A stretch of DNA of 64,000 nt from Hymenobacter metallicola (GTDB lineage Bacteria; Bacteroidota; Bacteroidia; Cytophagales; Hymenobacteraceae): NCBI RefSeq assembly GCF_004745645.1, contig NZ_SRMB01000001.1, forward strand, positions 1,426,001 through 1,490,000. Reading direction: 5' to 3'. The translations under genes were made by a program, and so were the position numbers. Shown here one piece after another: positions 36,246-44,765 of the stretch (within the stretch, counting starts at the first letter, position 1; each line of letters begins with the position of its first letter). Under the pieces are notes generated by a model that did no database searches, was not told where the DNA came from, and was given only the letters and a program-made list of their open reading frames with translations.

Positions 36246-37838
36246 ATGAAGAATATGTACGCCGGTTTGCTGTGGAGCTGGCTTCTTCTACCGCTGGCCG
36301 CCCTACCGACCCGCGCCCAGGATCAGCCGGCAACTCCGGCCGCCACTCCGCCCGCCACCCCGGCCCCGGCCATCGTCGCGGCGTCGGCTAAGGTGGTGCT
36401 CGATGGTCAGTGGAAAGGCGAATTGCCCATGCCCGGCGGCAGCCTGCCCGTTACGATTACCGTGACGGACCTGGCGGGCGGTGGGCATTTTGCCGTGCTC
36501 GACGTACCGGCCCAGCGCATCAGCCACGCCATGCTGAACGTGGAGCAGCACAGCGATACGCTGCTCTTCCTCTCGGACGAGCTAGGGTGCCGCTTTACCA
36601 GCCAACTCTCGGTTGATAAGCAGCAGCTGACGGGCCAGTGGCAGTTGCAGACCTTCAAGACCCCGCTTACGCTGAAGTTTTCGGCCAAACCGGCCCCATC
36701 CAAAAACTTCAAGTTTCCGCCGCCCTACCGCGTCGAAGAGGTGGCTTTCTCGAACTCCCAGGATAACGTGCGCCTGAGCGGCACGCTTACCGTGCCCCCC
36801 GGCGAAGGCCCCTTCCCCGGGGTGGTGCTGCTCTCCGACATGGGCCCCCAGGACCGCGACGCGACCCAGGGCGACTACAAGATGTTTGGGGCCCTGGCCG
36901 ACTACCTGACCCGCCACGGCATTGCCGTGTTGCGCCTCGACGACCGGGGCGTGGGCCAATCGGGTGGCGACGGGACCACCGCCACCACCGCCGACCGGGT
37001 GCGCGACGCCCAGATCAGCCTGAACTTTCTGCGCACCCGCCCGCTGATCGACTTCGGCAAGCTGGGCCTGATTGGGCACGGCGAAGGCGGCAACGTAGCC
37101 TTGCTAGCGGCGGCTCAGCCCCTGCCTCCCGCGTTTATTATTACCATGGCCGCCTCGGGCGCCGGGGGCAATGAAGTGCTTAGCCAGCAAACCGCGGGCT
37201 TTTTGAAGGCCGGCGAAATAGACACCGCCCAGCAGGCCAATGTGAAGCGCCAGTTTCAGCTCCAACAGGAACTCAGCGTGAAAATTGACGAGATGCGCGC
37301 CAAAGGAGCCAATGCCGCCCAAATCGAAACCTTTGTTGCCCAGCAGCAAATGCGGCAGCGGGCGGAAGACAAAAAACGGCAGGAGGCGATTGTCAAGCAG
37401 CAAAAAGCTTTGCTGGAGGTTATTCGCCAGACGGCCGACAATGCCCAGGCCCAGGCCATTGTGACCAACATGCTAACCCAGTCGAACCCGGGTATCGACC
37501 CGGCCATGGTGCAGGCCCGCACGGCCTTGATGACCAGCCGCTGGTACCGCTACTACCTGGGCTTCGACCCCCAGCCCGACCTGGCCAAGGTGAAAGGCGC
37601 CGTGCTTTTGCTGCACGGGGTTGATGACGACAAGGTGAACGTGAGCAACCTGGATTTGCTCAAGAAGGGCTTGAAAGACAACAAGCGGGTGGATGTGCGC
37701 CGCATGAGCGGCATCAACCACCTGTTCCAGGGTCCGGTGACGGAATGGCCCCTGATTGGTGGTGAACCCAAACCCGTATTGTCTCCCCTGGTTCAGCAAA
37801 CCATCTACGACTGGATCAAGCTGAAGCTGGCCGAGTAA
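36246..37838 (+). CDS. Exported alpha/beta-hydrolase-fold protein lacking the nucleophile Ser
   Basis: The 530-residue protein has a signal peptide ending RAQ, a Pro/Ala-rich linker, an N-terminal beta domain (about 50-155), then an alpha/beta-hydrolase domain with LLSDMGPQDRDAT and VLRLDDRGVGQS. The nucleophile elbow reads GHGEGG (about residues 277-282): Gly279 stands where GxSxG has Ser. The Asp (VDDDKVN) and His (INHLFQ) positions remain. A long charged helical insert rich in Gln, Lys and Glu lies at about 320-420. It may be a non-catalytic binder or use another mechanism. It is probably periplasmic. Confidence 0.82.
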   Translation: MKNMYAGLLWSWLLLPLAALPTRAQDQPATPAATPPATPAPAIVAASAKVVLDGQWKGELPMPGGSLPVTITVTDLAGGGHFAVLDVPAQRISHAMLNVEQHSDTLLFLSDELGCRFTSQLSVDKQQLTGQWQLQTFKTPLTLKFSAKPAPSKNFKFPPPYRVEEVAFSNSQDNVRLSGTLTVPPGEGPFPGVVLLSDMGPQDRDATQGDYKMFGALADYLTRHGIAVLRLDDRGVGQSGGDGTTATTADRVRDAQISLNFLRTRPLIDFGKLGLIGHGEGGNVALLAAAQPLPPAFIITMAASGAGGNEVLSQQTAGFLKAGEIDTAQQANVKRQFQLQQELSVKIDEMRAKGANAAQIETFVAQQQMRQRAEDKKRQEAIVKQQKALLEVIRQTADNAQAQAIVTNMLTQSNPGIDPAMVQARTALMTSRWYRYYLGFDPQPDLAKVKGAVLLLHGVDDDKVNVSNLDLLKKGLKDNKRVDVRRMSGINHLFQGPVTEWPLIGGEPKPVLSPLVQQTIYDWIKLKLAE

Positions 37839-37865
37839 GCTGCCGCACCTTGAGCTTGTAAAAAC

Positions 37866-37912
37866 AAAAGCGTCTGGCCTCCTGAACACAGGGCATGGCC
37901 AGACGCTTTTTT
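37866..37912. terminator. Bidirectional intrinsic terminator
   Basis: AAAAGCGTCTGGCC and GGCCAGACGCTTTTTT form a 14-bp stem between the hydrolase gene and the small minus-strand gene. Confidence 0.9.
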
Positions 37913-37925
37913 GTGGGTGCTGGCC

Positions 37926-38102
37926 CTACCAGTTGGCGTTGCCCAGGCAGGTGTTGCTATTGGCCAGCAGGCGCTGCACTTCCAGATTCAGCTGTTGCTG
38001 ACGATGCAGCGCGGAAGGCTTGAGTGAGCCGTCGGTCAGGGTATGGGTAAGGAAACCTTCGGCCGGATATTCGGCTGGGGTTGAGCGGTGGCTCCGAGGC
38101 AT
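37926..38102 (-). CDS. Small hypothetical protein (58 residues)
   Basis: The frame starts with ATG at 38102 and has strong G/C preference in third codon positions, as in the surrounding genes. The product is hydrophilic: MPRSHRSTPAEYPAEGF, then a glutamine/leucine-rich helix HRQQQLNLEVQRLLANS, ending NTCLGNANW. It has no signal peptide or membrane segment. It lies between a bidirectional terminator and the oxidoreductase gene. The function is unknown, and it is called mainly on codon use and position. Confidence 0.45.
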   Translation of the reverse strand: MPRSHRSTPAEYPAEGFLTHTLTDGSLKPSALHRQQQLNLEVQRLLANSNTCLGNANW

Positions 38103-38132
38103 AGTTGTTTTCAAACCTGATGACAAAAGCAC

Positions 38133-38158
38133 AGCCTCGCCCCGTAGCAGCGCGAGGC
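38133..38158 (-). terminator. Hairpin at the end of the oxidoreductase gene
   Basis: AGCCTCGC and GCGAGGCT pair around an 10-base loop, with the stop codon at its 5' edge, followed on the minus strand by GTGCTTTTG. The T-run is weak. Confidence 0.5.
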
Positions 38159-39183
38159 TACTTGAGACTGTAGATCCGCTCGATAATTTCGACCACCTTC
38201 ATTCCCTCCAGCGCATTGGTAGTGGCAAAGCCCCTCTTTTGTACGGTGTCCACCACGTTTTCAATGACCTGCACATGATTGGCGGCACTGCCCTGGTACG
38301 GGCCGTAGTCGTTGGCCGGGTTGGTGGGCGGCAGCTGCGGCAAGGTATAATCACGCAGATGACAGTACTCGACTTTGTCCATGTACTGCCCGCCTATGCG
38401 CAGGCTACCATGCTCGGCCACTACGGTCAGGGAGCTTTCCAGATTTCGGTCCCACACGGCCGTGCTGTACTGCAGCGTACCGCTGCCGCCCCGCACCAGG
38501 TCAAAGGTGACCAGGCCGCTGTCCTCAAACTCGGTAATGCCCTGGTGGTTGAAGTCGCGGAACCGGGCCGTGAGGTTGGTCAGGTCGCCAAACACCCAGT
38601 ACAAGAGGTCGACGAAGTGGCTGAACTGGGTGAAGAGCGTGCCGCCGTCCTGCTCCTGGGTGCCTTTCCAGCCCCCGGGCCGGTAGTAGCGGGCATCCCG
38701 GTTCCAGAAGCAGTTGATTTGAACCAGGTAAATCCGCCCCAGGCGGCCTTCTTCGTATACTTGCTTGAGCCAGGCAGCGGGCGGGGAATACCGGTTCTGC
38801 ATCACGCCAAACACTAGCCGGCCGGTTTGCAGGGCCGTGTGCACAATGGCTTCGGCATCGGCTTTGCGCAGGGCCAGCGGCTTTTCGACTACTACGTGCA
38901 GGCCGTGGCGCAGCCCAGCCATGGCCTGGGGGGCGTGCTGGTGATTCGGCGTGGCCACGGTTAGCACCTCGGCGGCGGGGCCCTGGGCTAGGTACTCCGG
39001 CAACGAGGGAAAGAAGGGCACCCCGGGAAACTCGGCGGCGAGCTGGGCTTGCAGCTCCCCCCGAATGTCGATTAGGGCGACGAGCTGGGCCGCCGGATGC
39101 TGATAAACGAAAGTAGCGTGTCGACGACCGATATGGCCAACTCCGCAAATAGCAAAACGAACTGGGGAAGTGGTAGTACTCAC
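38158..39183 (-). CDS. Gfo/Idh/MocA family oxidoreductase
   Basis: The 341-residue protein has an N-terminal Rossmann domain with FAICGVGHIGRRHA and the EKPLALRKADAEAIV motif whose Lys is catalytic in the family, then a C-terminal alpha/beta domain with GGTLFTQFSHFVDLLYWVFGD. This form resembles sugar 3-dehydrogenases of the WlbA/WbpB type that oxidise UDP-N-acetyl-glucuronic acid or related sugars. An aminotransferase gene follows upstream on the same strand, which supports an amino-sugar pathway. The start codon is GTG at 39183. Confidence 0.88.
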   Translation of the reverse strand: MSTTTSPVRFAICGVGHIGRRHATFVYQHPAAQLVALIDIRGELQAQLAAEFPGVPFFPSLPEYLAQGPAAEVLTVATPNHQHAPQAMAGLRHGLHVVVEKPLALRKADAEAIVHTALQTGRLVFGVMQNRYSPPAAWLKQVYEEGRLGRIYLVQINCFWNRDARYYRPGGWKGTQEQDGGTLFTQFSHFVDLLYWVFGDLTNLTARFRDFNHQGITEFEDSGLVTFDLVRGGSGTLQYSTAVWDRNLESSLTVVAEHGSLRIGGQYMDKVEYCHLRDYTLPQLPPTNPANDYGPYQGSAANHVQVIENVVDTVQKRGFATTNALEGMKVVEIIERIYSLK

Positions 39184-39324
39184 AGACTGCGAATGTAGCG
39201 GAATAGCGCGCTTCCTGCGCAGCGGCGCCGAAAAACCCTGGTCCGCTTAGCCACGAATTTGGTCCATTCGGCCAGGTTGAAGCTGGCTTCGCATACTAGC
39301 CCAGCACAGCGCCCACCGGCCCAA

Positions 39325-39332
39325 TATGTTTG
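39325..39332 (+). promoter_or_regulatory. -7 promoter element before a small membrane protein gene
   Basis: TATGTTTG fits TAnnTTTG and stands 46 bp before the ATG at 39379. Confidence 0.4.
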
Positions 39333-39378
39333 CACAGTATTCCTTGGTTGCCACGCCACCCTTTTCCCCTCCCCTCGT

Positions 39379-39534
39379 ATGCCCGCCCGACAAGCAGTTG
39401 CCGTACTCCAGTTTTTGCTGTTGGCCCTCATATGCCTGGGTAGCGCTTACTGCTTTACCCACCGGCCGCACCCAGCTCATTTCCCGCGCACCGTGGCCTT
39501 GCGTTATGCGGCCGGGGTGGCTGTTCAGAAGTAG
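39379..39534 (+). CDS. Small predicted membrane protein (51 residues)
   Basis: The product has a basic start MPARQ, one hydrophobic helix (AVAVLQFLLLALICLGSAY, about residues 6-24) and a basic, His/Pro-containing tail. A TAnnTTTG element lies upstream. It sits in the 360-bp gap between the oxidoreductase and aminotransferase genes, on the opposite strand, and ends 10 bp before the aminotransferase stop. The function is unknown; the call rests on the promoter-like element and the helix. Confidence 0.4.
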   Translation: MPARQAVAVLQFLLLALICLGSAYCFTHRPHPAHFPRTVALRYAAGVAVQK

Positions 39535-39543
39535 CCCGGCAAG

Positions 39544-40707
39544 CTACGCTGCACCGTTGGTCTGGTAGAAGGACTGTACGGCTTGGACTACCCGCTGCTG
39601 CTGGTCGTGGCTCAGGCAGGGATGAATGGGTAAAGACAGCACCGTACGGCATAGCTCCTCCGCCACCGGAAACTGCCCGGCCTGGTAGCCCAGGTAGTGG
39701 TAAGCGGGTTGCTGATGCGTTGGAATAGGGTAATACACAACGCTGGGCACGCCTTGCTCCCGCAGAAACGTCTGCAGGGCATCCCGCTGCCCGGCGGCCA
39801 CCCGCACCGTGTATTGATGAAACACGTGGGTGCTGCGCACGTCCCGCACCGGAATTTGCAGGGTGGGTAGCCCGGCCAAGCTCACGTCGTAGCAGGCGGC
39901 TACCTGCTGCCGGGCCTGGGTCCAGGCGGGCAGGTGGCGTAGCTTCACCCGCAGCACGGCGGCTTGCATCGTATCCAGGCGGGAGTTCAGGCCAATATGC
40001 TCGTGGTAGTACTTGCGAGTCTGCCCGTGGTTGGCCAGCTGCCGCAAGTAAGCAGCCCGGGCTTCGTCGCGGGTGAACAGCGCCCCACCGTCGCCCAAAG
40101 CGCCCAGATTCTTGGATGGGAAAAACGAAGTAGTTCCGACCTCGCCCACCGTGCCCGCTACCGCGGTTACTCCTTCCGCCATGGCGTAGGTAGCACCAAT
40201 GGCCTGGGCGTTGTCTTCAATGAGAGCTAACCTATAGCGGTGGGCCATACGCTGCAGGGCCACTAAATCGGCACATTGCCCAAACAAATGCACGGCAATA
40301 ATGGCCCCGGTGCGCGGCGTAATAGCCGCTTCCACAGCCGCGGGGTCGAGGCTAAAGGTGTCGGGCTGTACATCGGCGCACACGGGCCGCAGGCCCAGAA
40401 TAGCCACGGCTTCCATGGTAGCCACATACGTAAAAGCCGGCACGATAACCTCCGCCCCGGCGGGCAGCTGCAGGCTCATCAGAGCCAGTTGCAGGGCATC
40501 GGTACCGTTGCCGCACGGAATCACGTGGGCTTGGCCGAGGTAGTCGCCCAGTTCCCGGGCAAACTGCTCCACGGCCGGCCCCTGAATAAAGGCCGCCTCC
40601 TGGAGCACCTCCTGCAGGGCCGCGTCCAGCTGTGCGTGAATAGGAGCGTGTTGGGCGGCCAGATCCAGCAGCTGAATGGGCGCGACAGGGGAAGCAGAAT
40701 GTGGCAC
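39544..40707 (-). CDS. DegT/DnrJ/EryC1/StrS sugar aminotransferase
   Basis: The 387-residue PLP enzyme starts IQLLDLAAQHAPIHAQLDAAL and has CGNGTDALQLAL, VPAFTYVATMEAV, EDNAQAIGATY and SFFPSKNLGALGDGGA, where the Lys of PSKNLG binds PLP. The pattern is closest to WlbC/WbpE-type enzymes that aminate C3 of a keto-sugar nucleotide. With the oxidoreductase downstream it could make a 3-amino sugar; a partner acetyltransferase is not visible nearby. GTG at 40707 is taken as start because a -7 element lies at 40735-40742, inside any longer frame. Confidence 0.88.
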   Translation of the reverse strand: MPHSASPVAPIQLLDLAAQHAPIHAQLDAALQEVLQEAAFIQGPAVEQFARELGDYLGQAHVIPCGNGTDALQLALMSLQLPAGAEVIVPAFTYVATMEAVAILGLRPVCADVQPDTFSLDPAAVEAAITPRTGAIIAVHLFGQCADLVALQRMAHRYRLALIEDNAQAIGATYAMAEGVTAVAGTVGEVGTTSFFPSKNLGALGDGGALFTRDEARAAYLRQLANHGQTRKYYHEHIGLNSRLDTMQAAVLRVKLRHLPAWTQARQQVAACYDVSLAGLPTLQIPVRDVRSTHVFHQYTVRVAAGQRDALQTFLREQGVPSVVYYPIPTHQQPAYHYLGYQAGQFPVAEELCRTVLSLPIHPCLSHDQQQRVVQAVQSFYQTNGAA

Positions 40708-40734
40708 TGGTAGAAAAGCAGGCAGGTTTGGGTC

Positions 40735-40742
40735 AAAGATAA
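40735..40742 (-). promoter_or_regulatory. -7 promoter element of the aminotransferase gene
   Basis: TATCTTTG on the minus strand matches TAnnTTTG and ends 27 bp before the GTG start. Confidence 0.5.
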
Positions 40743-40866
40743 AAGGCGGATGCAAACCGCCCCCGGAAAGCCAAGCGCGTAACCTGAACGGAAAAGCTTG
40801 CGTTAAGCGGGCCAAGCGGCTGTATTAAAGGCCTGCTATATTGTTCTCCCCCCAACCGTTCACACC

Positions 40867-41775
40867 ATGCTTAAGAAAACCCTCACCATACACACGCTGG
40901 CCGCTTTCCTGCTGCTCGGCGGCACTACCTTCACCCAGACCAGCTGCTCGCAGGCCGATAAGAAGGAAGTTTCCCAGGAAAGCGACCAAGCCTACGAAGA
41001 CTTTAAGAGCTTCGTGACCAGCGCCGAAACCAAGGCCGACAACGTGGCTGACCAAGCCGAGGCCGACTACAACGAGGAGACGACGCAACTGAAGAACGAC
41101 TTCGACTCCAAGGTAGCCGCCGTCGACCGGTATGCCGACCAGTACGACGATGCCCGTCGCCAGGAAATCGAGCAGCTCCGCACGCGCTATACTACCGCCT
41201 ACGACAAGCGCGACATGGCCTGGAAAAACCGGCCTAACGCCGTAGCAGGCACCACCACTGGCGGGGGCACGACGACGCGCCTGTATCAGTCGGAAGCTGG
41301 CAAGTTTGGCGGGCTCACAGCGGCCAATATTCGCGGCACTTACGAAGCCTTCACGGCCCAGATCAAGGAAAACGAAAACCGCTACGGTATCGAAGACTGG
41401 CGCGCCGTGAATGCCGACTGGAAGGCCCTGGACGAGCGGTACGACCAAATTAAAAAGGACGTCAGCACCGCCGACCGGACCGAAATTGCCAAGGAGAAGC
41501 TTAAATACGCCGCCTTCAAGTCGTACGATAAAGCCGAAGCCCGCGTAGCCCAGGGTGCCGATGCGGTGCAAGGCGGCGCTCAGAATGCGGAAGTAGAAAC
41601 CCGTGACGAGCGGCAGGCCGTGGGCACGGCCGCGGCCAACACTGCTTCCGACGTGAAAGACGCGGGCAAGACCGTTGGTCAGAAAATTGGCAACGCGGCC
41701 AAAAAGGTCGGCGAAAAAACCAAAGAGGGCTACAAGGAAGTGAAGTCGGAGGTCAAGAACACCGACAACGATTAA
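40867..41775 (+). CDS. Coiled-coil putative lipoprotein with LEA-like tail
   Basis: The 302-residue protein starts with an export signal followed by TQTSCSQADKKE, where Cys27 could be lipidated. The mature part is very hydrophilic and helical, with Lys/Glu/Asp/Ala heptads. It contains an YEAFTAQIKENENRYGIEDW segment and ends in Ala/Lys repeats such as VGQKIGNAAKKVGEKTKEGY, similar to late-embryogenesis-abundant or YtxH-like sequences. It probably lies in the periplasm or at a membrane and may protect envelope components under stress (inference). TATATTG upstream resembles a -7 element. Confidence 0.75.
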   Translation: MLKKTLTIHTLAAFLLLGGTTFTQTSCSQADKKEVSQESDQAYEDFKSFVTSAETKADNVADQAEADYNEETTQLKNDFDSKVAAVDRYADQYDDARRQEIEQLRTRYTTAYDKRDMAWKNRPNAVAGTTTGGGTTTRLYQSEAGKFGGLTAANIRGTYEAFTAQIKENENRYGIEDWRAVNADWKALDERYDQIKKDVSTADRTEIAKEKLKYAAFKSYDKAEARVAQGADAVQGGAQNAEVETRDERQAVGTAAANTASDVKDAGKTVGQKIGNAAKKVGEKTKEGYKEVKSEVKNTDND

Positions 41776-41791
41776 GGTAGCCTGCTTTCCC

Positions 41792-41828
41792 AAAAAAGCC
41801 CGTTCGGATGATACCGGCGGGCTTTTTT
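41792..41828. terminator. Bidirectional intrinsic terminator
   Basis: AAAAAAGCCCG and CGGGCTTTTTT form the stem between the convergent lipoprotein and GT2 genes. Confidence 0.88.
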
Positions 41829-41833
41829 GCGTT

Positions 41834-42745
41834 CTATCGGCTAGGGCGGCTCAACTCCCGCAGCAGCCAATACAGTTTGAGTAGGTCCAGCTTGCGCAGG
41901 TCGGGCGAGGCCGAGAGCAGGTTGCGGCGCAGAGCCGGCTCCCACACGCTTACCACCGCCTGCACCGATTTGCACAGCTTGGTACGGCGCACCTGCAGGG
42001 CCAACCGCAGCAGTTTGGTGTTAGTGCCGAGCTGTTCGTGGCGGTATAACAAGGCCAGGTTACGAACGGCCTGGTGCGTTTTTTCCAGAAACACGGCCGC
42101 CGGCTCCAGCCCGTCGTGCAGTACCGGATTATCGAGGTGGCGCACCGGCACCTGGGCCTGCTCCAGGAGCCAGCCAAATTTGGTGTCTTCGTGGCCGTAG
42201 CGGGTCAGCTTTTCATCGAGCCCAAATTGCCGAAACACCGAGGTTTGGATCAGCATATTGTTGAGCGTCAGCTGGGCGTAGGGCTGCTGCTGCCGCTGCC
42301 GACCCCGGCGGGCCTCCCGCTTACGGCCGTAGTGCCAGCGCAAACGCAACTCTGGCTCCGGAGGCGGGGTAGGATCATAGGTAGTACCGCCCACCAAGAC
42401 GGGCGCCAGGGCGCGGGCCTGGGCATAACGGGCCAGAAACTGGTCGTCGGGCAACAGGCTGTCGTTGTCGAGCAGCAACAGCCAGGGGTGCCGGGCCAGG
42501 GCCGCCAACTTGTTACGAATGGCCGAGCGGCCTACATTGCACGGCAGTTCGCCGTAGCGCACCTCCGGCCAAGCCCGTACCAAGCGGTTCAGCTCCTGAA
42601 ACTCGGGCGCGGAGGCATCGTCCAGGCACACGATTTCGACGGGGCCGCCCCAGTCGGGCAGCTGTTCCAACAGGTCGCAGACCAGCGTCGTGACGTCGCG
42701 GTTGAAGACGGGTATTAGCACCGAAAGGCCGGGCGCAGCAAGCAT
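41834..42745 (-). CDS. Family 2 glycosyltransferase
   Basis: The 303-residue GT-A protein has LSVLIPVFNRDVTTLV, IVCLDDASAPEF, NVGRSAIRNKLA and LLLLDNDSLLPDD (the DxD-like metal site). A late YGHEDTKFGWLLEQA supplies the acidic ED motif of GT2 enzymes. It should add a sugar to a cell-surface glycan from the cytoplasmic side. It begins 3 bp after the ftsE stop, so the two genes share a transcript, although no functional link is obvious. Confidence 0.9.
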   Translation of the reverse strand: MLAAPGLSVLIPVFNRDVTTLVCDLLEQLPDWGGPVEIVCLDDASAPEFQELNRLVRAWPEVRYGELPCNVGRSAIRNKLAALARHPWLLLLDNDSLLPDDQFLARYAQARALAPVLVGGTTYDPTPPPEPELRLRWHYGRKREARRGRQRQQQPYAQLTLNNMLIQTSVFRQFGLDEKLTRYGHEDTKFGWLLEQAQVPVRHLDNPVLHDGLEPAAVFLEKTHQAVRNLALLYRHEQLGTNTKLLRLALQVRRTKLCKSVQAVVSVWEPALRRNLLSASPDLRKLDLLKLYWLLRELSRPSR

Positions 42746-42748
42746 AAC

Positions 42749-43453
42749 CTATTCGGGCAGGGCTACGGCAGTACGGGCCGAGTCGAGCAGCTGGCCATTT
42801 TCGCACTTCAGAATCCGCTTGGGGTACTGCCGGATAATCTGGTAGTTGTGCGTGGCCATCAGGACGGCTGTCCCAGCATTGTTGATTTCCACAAACAGAC
42901 GCATAATGCTGTCGGCCACGTCCGGGTCAAGGTTACCGGTGGGCTCGTCGGCCAACAGCAATACCGGCTCATTGAGCAGGGCCCGGGCAATGACTACGCG
43001 CTGCTGCTCCCCGCCGGAAAGCTGGTGGGGCATTTTGCTGGCGGCCCCGGCTAGCCCCACCCGCATAAGCACCTCGGAAATCCGCTGCTGAATCTTGGCC
43101 TTACCACTCCAGCCCGTGGCTTTGAGCACGAATAAGAGGTTCTCCGCTACCGTGCGGTCAAACAGCAGTTGAAAATCCTGAAAGATAATGCCCAGCTTGC
43201 GCCGCAGGTAGGGTACTTTATCGAGGCCCAGCTTTTGGAGCCCGTAGCCCGCCACGGTTCCCACGCCTCCGCCCATGGGCAAGTCTGCGTAGAGGGTTTT
43301 GAGCAACGAGCTTTTACCCGAGCCGGTGCGGCCTACCAAGTACGCAAACTCCCCTTTTTCGAGCGTAAAGGAGACTTTCTGCAGAATGGTGTTAACATCC
43401 TGCATCACGTACACGTCGTGGAGCTCAATTACTGGCGCGGAGGAAGTGGGCAT
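42749..43453 (-). CDS. ftsE: Cell-division ABC ATPase FtsE
   Basis: The 234-residue ABC ATPase contains GRTGSGKSS (Walker A), QDFQLL (Q-loop), LSGGEQQRV (signature), [12 protein letters not shown] (Walker B with Glu) and ATHNYQI (H-loop), all intact. The order and the Bacteroidota-style N-terminus [16 protein letters not shown] fit FtsE, which with FtsX controls peptidoglycan hydrolases at the septum. The FtsX gene is not in the window. ATG at 43453 fits the family; an upstream frame extension is not used. Confidence 0.88.
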   Translation of the reverse strand: MPTSSAPVIELHDVYVMQDVNTILQKVSFTLEKGEFAYLVGRTGSGKSSLLKTLYADLPMGGGVGTVAGYGLQKLGLDKVPYLRRKLGIIFQDFQLLFDRTVAENLLFVLKATGWSGKAKIQQRISEVLMRVGLAGAASKMPHQLSGGEQQRVVIARALLNEPVLLLADEPTGNLDPDVADSIMRLFVEINNAGTAVLMATHNYQIIRQYPKRILKCENGQLLDSARTAVALPE

Positions 43454-43546
43454 TCGGGAAATAGAACGAAGAAAGAAGAAGTGAGAAGTTAGCGGCTGAA
43501 CTGTCGGCCGCAAGGCCCGGGCCGCTCTTGCCCGTAGCCCGACATC

Positions 43547-43753
43547 TTATACCAGCTCCAGCTTCTGCAATTTACCGAACGTGAGGCCTTCGATGACGGA
43601 TGCCAGCTCGATTTCCTTGCCCTCCAGACCATACCGGTGCAAATCCTTCAGGGGCCGGTCGGCGCGGAAGTACGCAATCAGCACAAAGTTCTCGTCCCGC
43701 AGCTGAATGTAGTCCGGAATCTTGGCCTTGCCTTTTACCTTGATGATGTACAT
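43547..43753 (-). CDS. Small conserved cytoplasmic protein (68 residues)
   Basis: This compact protein without signal or membrane segment reads as alternating strands and one helix: MYIIKVKGKAKIPDYIQL, FVLIAYFRADRPLKD, then YGLEGKEIELASVIEGL and FGKLQKLEL. The codon use and balanced composition support a real gene, and short proteins of this type occur in Cytophagales. The function is unknown. It is upstream of ftsE on the same strand with 93 bp between. Confidence 0.7.
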   Translation of the reverse strand: MYIIKVKGKAKIPDYIQLRDENFVLIAYFRADRPLKDLHRYGLEGKEIELASVIEGLTFGKLQKLELV

Positions 43754-43891
43754 CGGTTCAGTGTGCTAAAGAGAAAAATGTACTCAGGTGCCACTGGGTC
43801 AGAACGAGGTAGGGCAAGCCGCGCAAGTAGTTGTTACTTAAAAGGCTAGCCTTAGCAGCTCATGGTTCCCGGTAGCACCTGAAAGCATTAT

Positions 43892-44548
43892 CTAGGAATT
43901 AACGCGCTTATGGTCGGCCAGGAAGGTTGCCAGGCCGTTGTCGGTCAGCGGGTGCTTCAGCAGGCCGGTAATGACGTTGAGCGGGCAGGTTACAACGTCG
44001 GCCCCGATTTCGGCGCACTGAATCAGGTGGGGCACGTGGCGCACGGAGGCGGCCAGCACCTGGGTAGGATAGCCGTAGTTGCTGAAAATGTCCACGATTT
44101 GCTGCACCAGCAGCAGGCCGTCGTGCCCGATATCATCGAGGCGGCCGACGAAGGGCGACACGTAGGTAGCCCCGGCCTTAGCGGCCAGCAGGGCCTGCCC
44201 GGCCGAGAAAATCAGGGTGCAGTTCGTTTTAATGCCTTTTTCCGAGAAGTACTTGATGGCCTTCACCCCGTCGCGGGTCATGGGCACTTTCACGACGATG
44301 TTCGGGTGCAAATCGGCCAGCATCTCCCCTTCCCGCACCATTTCCTCAAACTCCACCGCAATTACCTCGGCCGATACGTCGCCATCCACGATTTCGCAGA
44401 TCTGCTTGTAGTGCGCCATTACGTTGTCGGTGCCCTTGATGCCCTCCTTCGCCATCAGGGAAGGATTAGTCGTTACGCCGTCGAGTACGCCGAGGTCAAC
44501 GGCTTCCTGAATGTCTTTGAGGTTGGCGGTGTCAATGAAGAACTTCAT
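43892..44548 (-). CDS. fsa: Fructose-6-phosphate aldolase / small transaldolase
   Basis: The 218-residue protein has the short TalC/FSA barrel: [45 protein letters not shown] (Schiff-base Lys), [32 protein letters not shown] and [24 protein letters not shown]. It cleaves fructose-6-phosphate or acts as a transaldolase in the pentose-phosphate pathway; family members with either activity look alike, so the exact reaction is not settled. The SRP RNA gene lies directly upstream on the same strand. Confidence 0.93.
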   Translation of the reverse strand: MKFFIDTANLKDIQEAVDLGVLDGVTTNPSLMAKEGIKGTDNVMAHYKQICEIVDGDVSAEVIAVEFEEMVREGEMLADLHPNIVVKVPMTRDGVKAIKYFSEKGIKTNCTLIFSAGQALLAAKAGATYVSPFVGRLDDIGHDGLLLVQQIVDIFSNYGYPTQVLAASVRHVPHLIQCAEIGADVVTCPLNVITGLLKHPLTDNGLATFLADHKRVNS

Positions 44549-44631
44549 GCGGGAATTGCGTTAAAAAAGAATGCCCCAAAGCTAACCGTTTGCCGGCAAA
44601 TGCGGCGAGGGGAAGCGTTGGGGACAGGACA

Positions 44632-44728
44632 AAAAAATAGCGAGCCAAAATCGCACCGCTCAACCACCTACCCTTGCTACCTTCCGGTCCTGGGGGAGTT
44701 CAGCAGGAGCTGGTCGTTCTGACTCGCC
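44632..44728 (-). ncRNA. ffs: Bacterial small signal recognition particle RNA (4.5S type)
   Basis: On the minus strand the conserved SRP domain IV loop is seen: CCAGGACCGGAAGGTAGCA followed by AGGGTAGGTGG. The ends pair: GGCGAG at the 5' end (44728) with CTCGC at the 3' end (44644-44640), and an inner GAC/GGT stem. The RNA is about 97 nt and ends in a run of seven T after CTA, typical of an intrinsic stop. It binds Ffh, whose gene is at 10.1-11.5 kb. Ends are estimated from the pairing and from the promoter. Confidence 0.92.
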
Positions 44729-44732
44729 GGTG

Positions 44733-44740
44733 CAAATATA
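44733..44740 (-). promoter_or_regulatory. -7 promoter element of ffs
   Basis: TATATTTG on the minus strand matches TAnnTTTG; its last base is 5 nt before the inferred RNA 5' end, as expected for this element. Confidence 0.75.
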
Positions 44741-44765
44741 CGAGGCTTTTTCAGCCGAAAGCACA

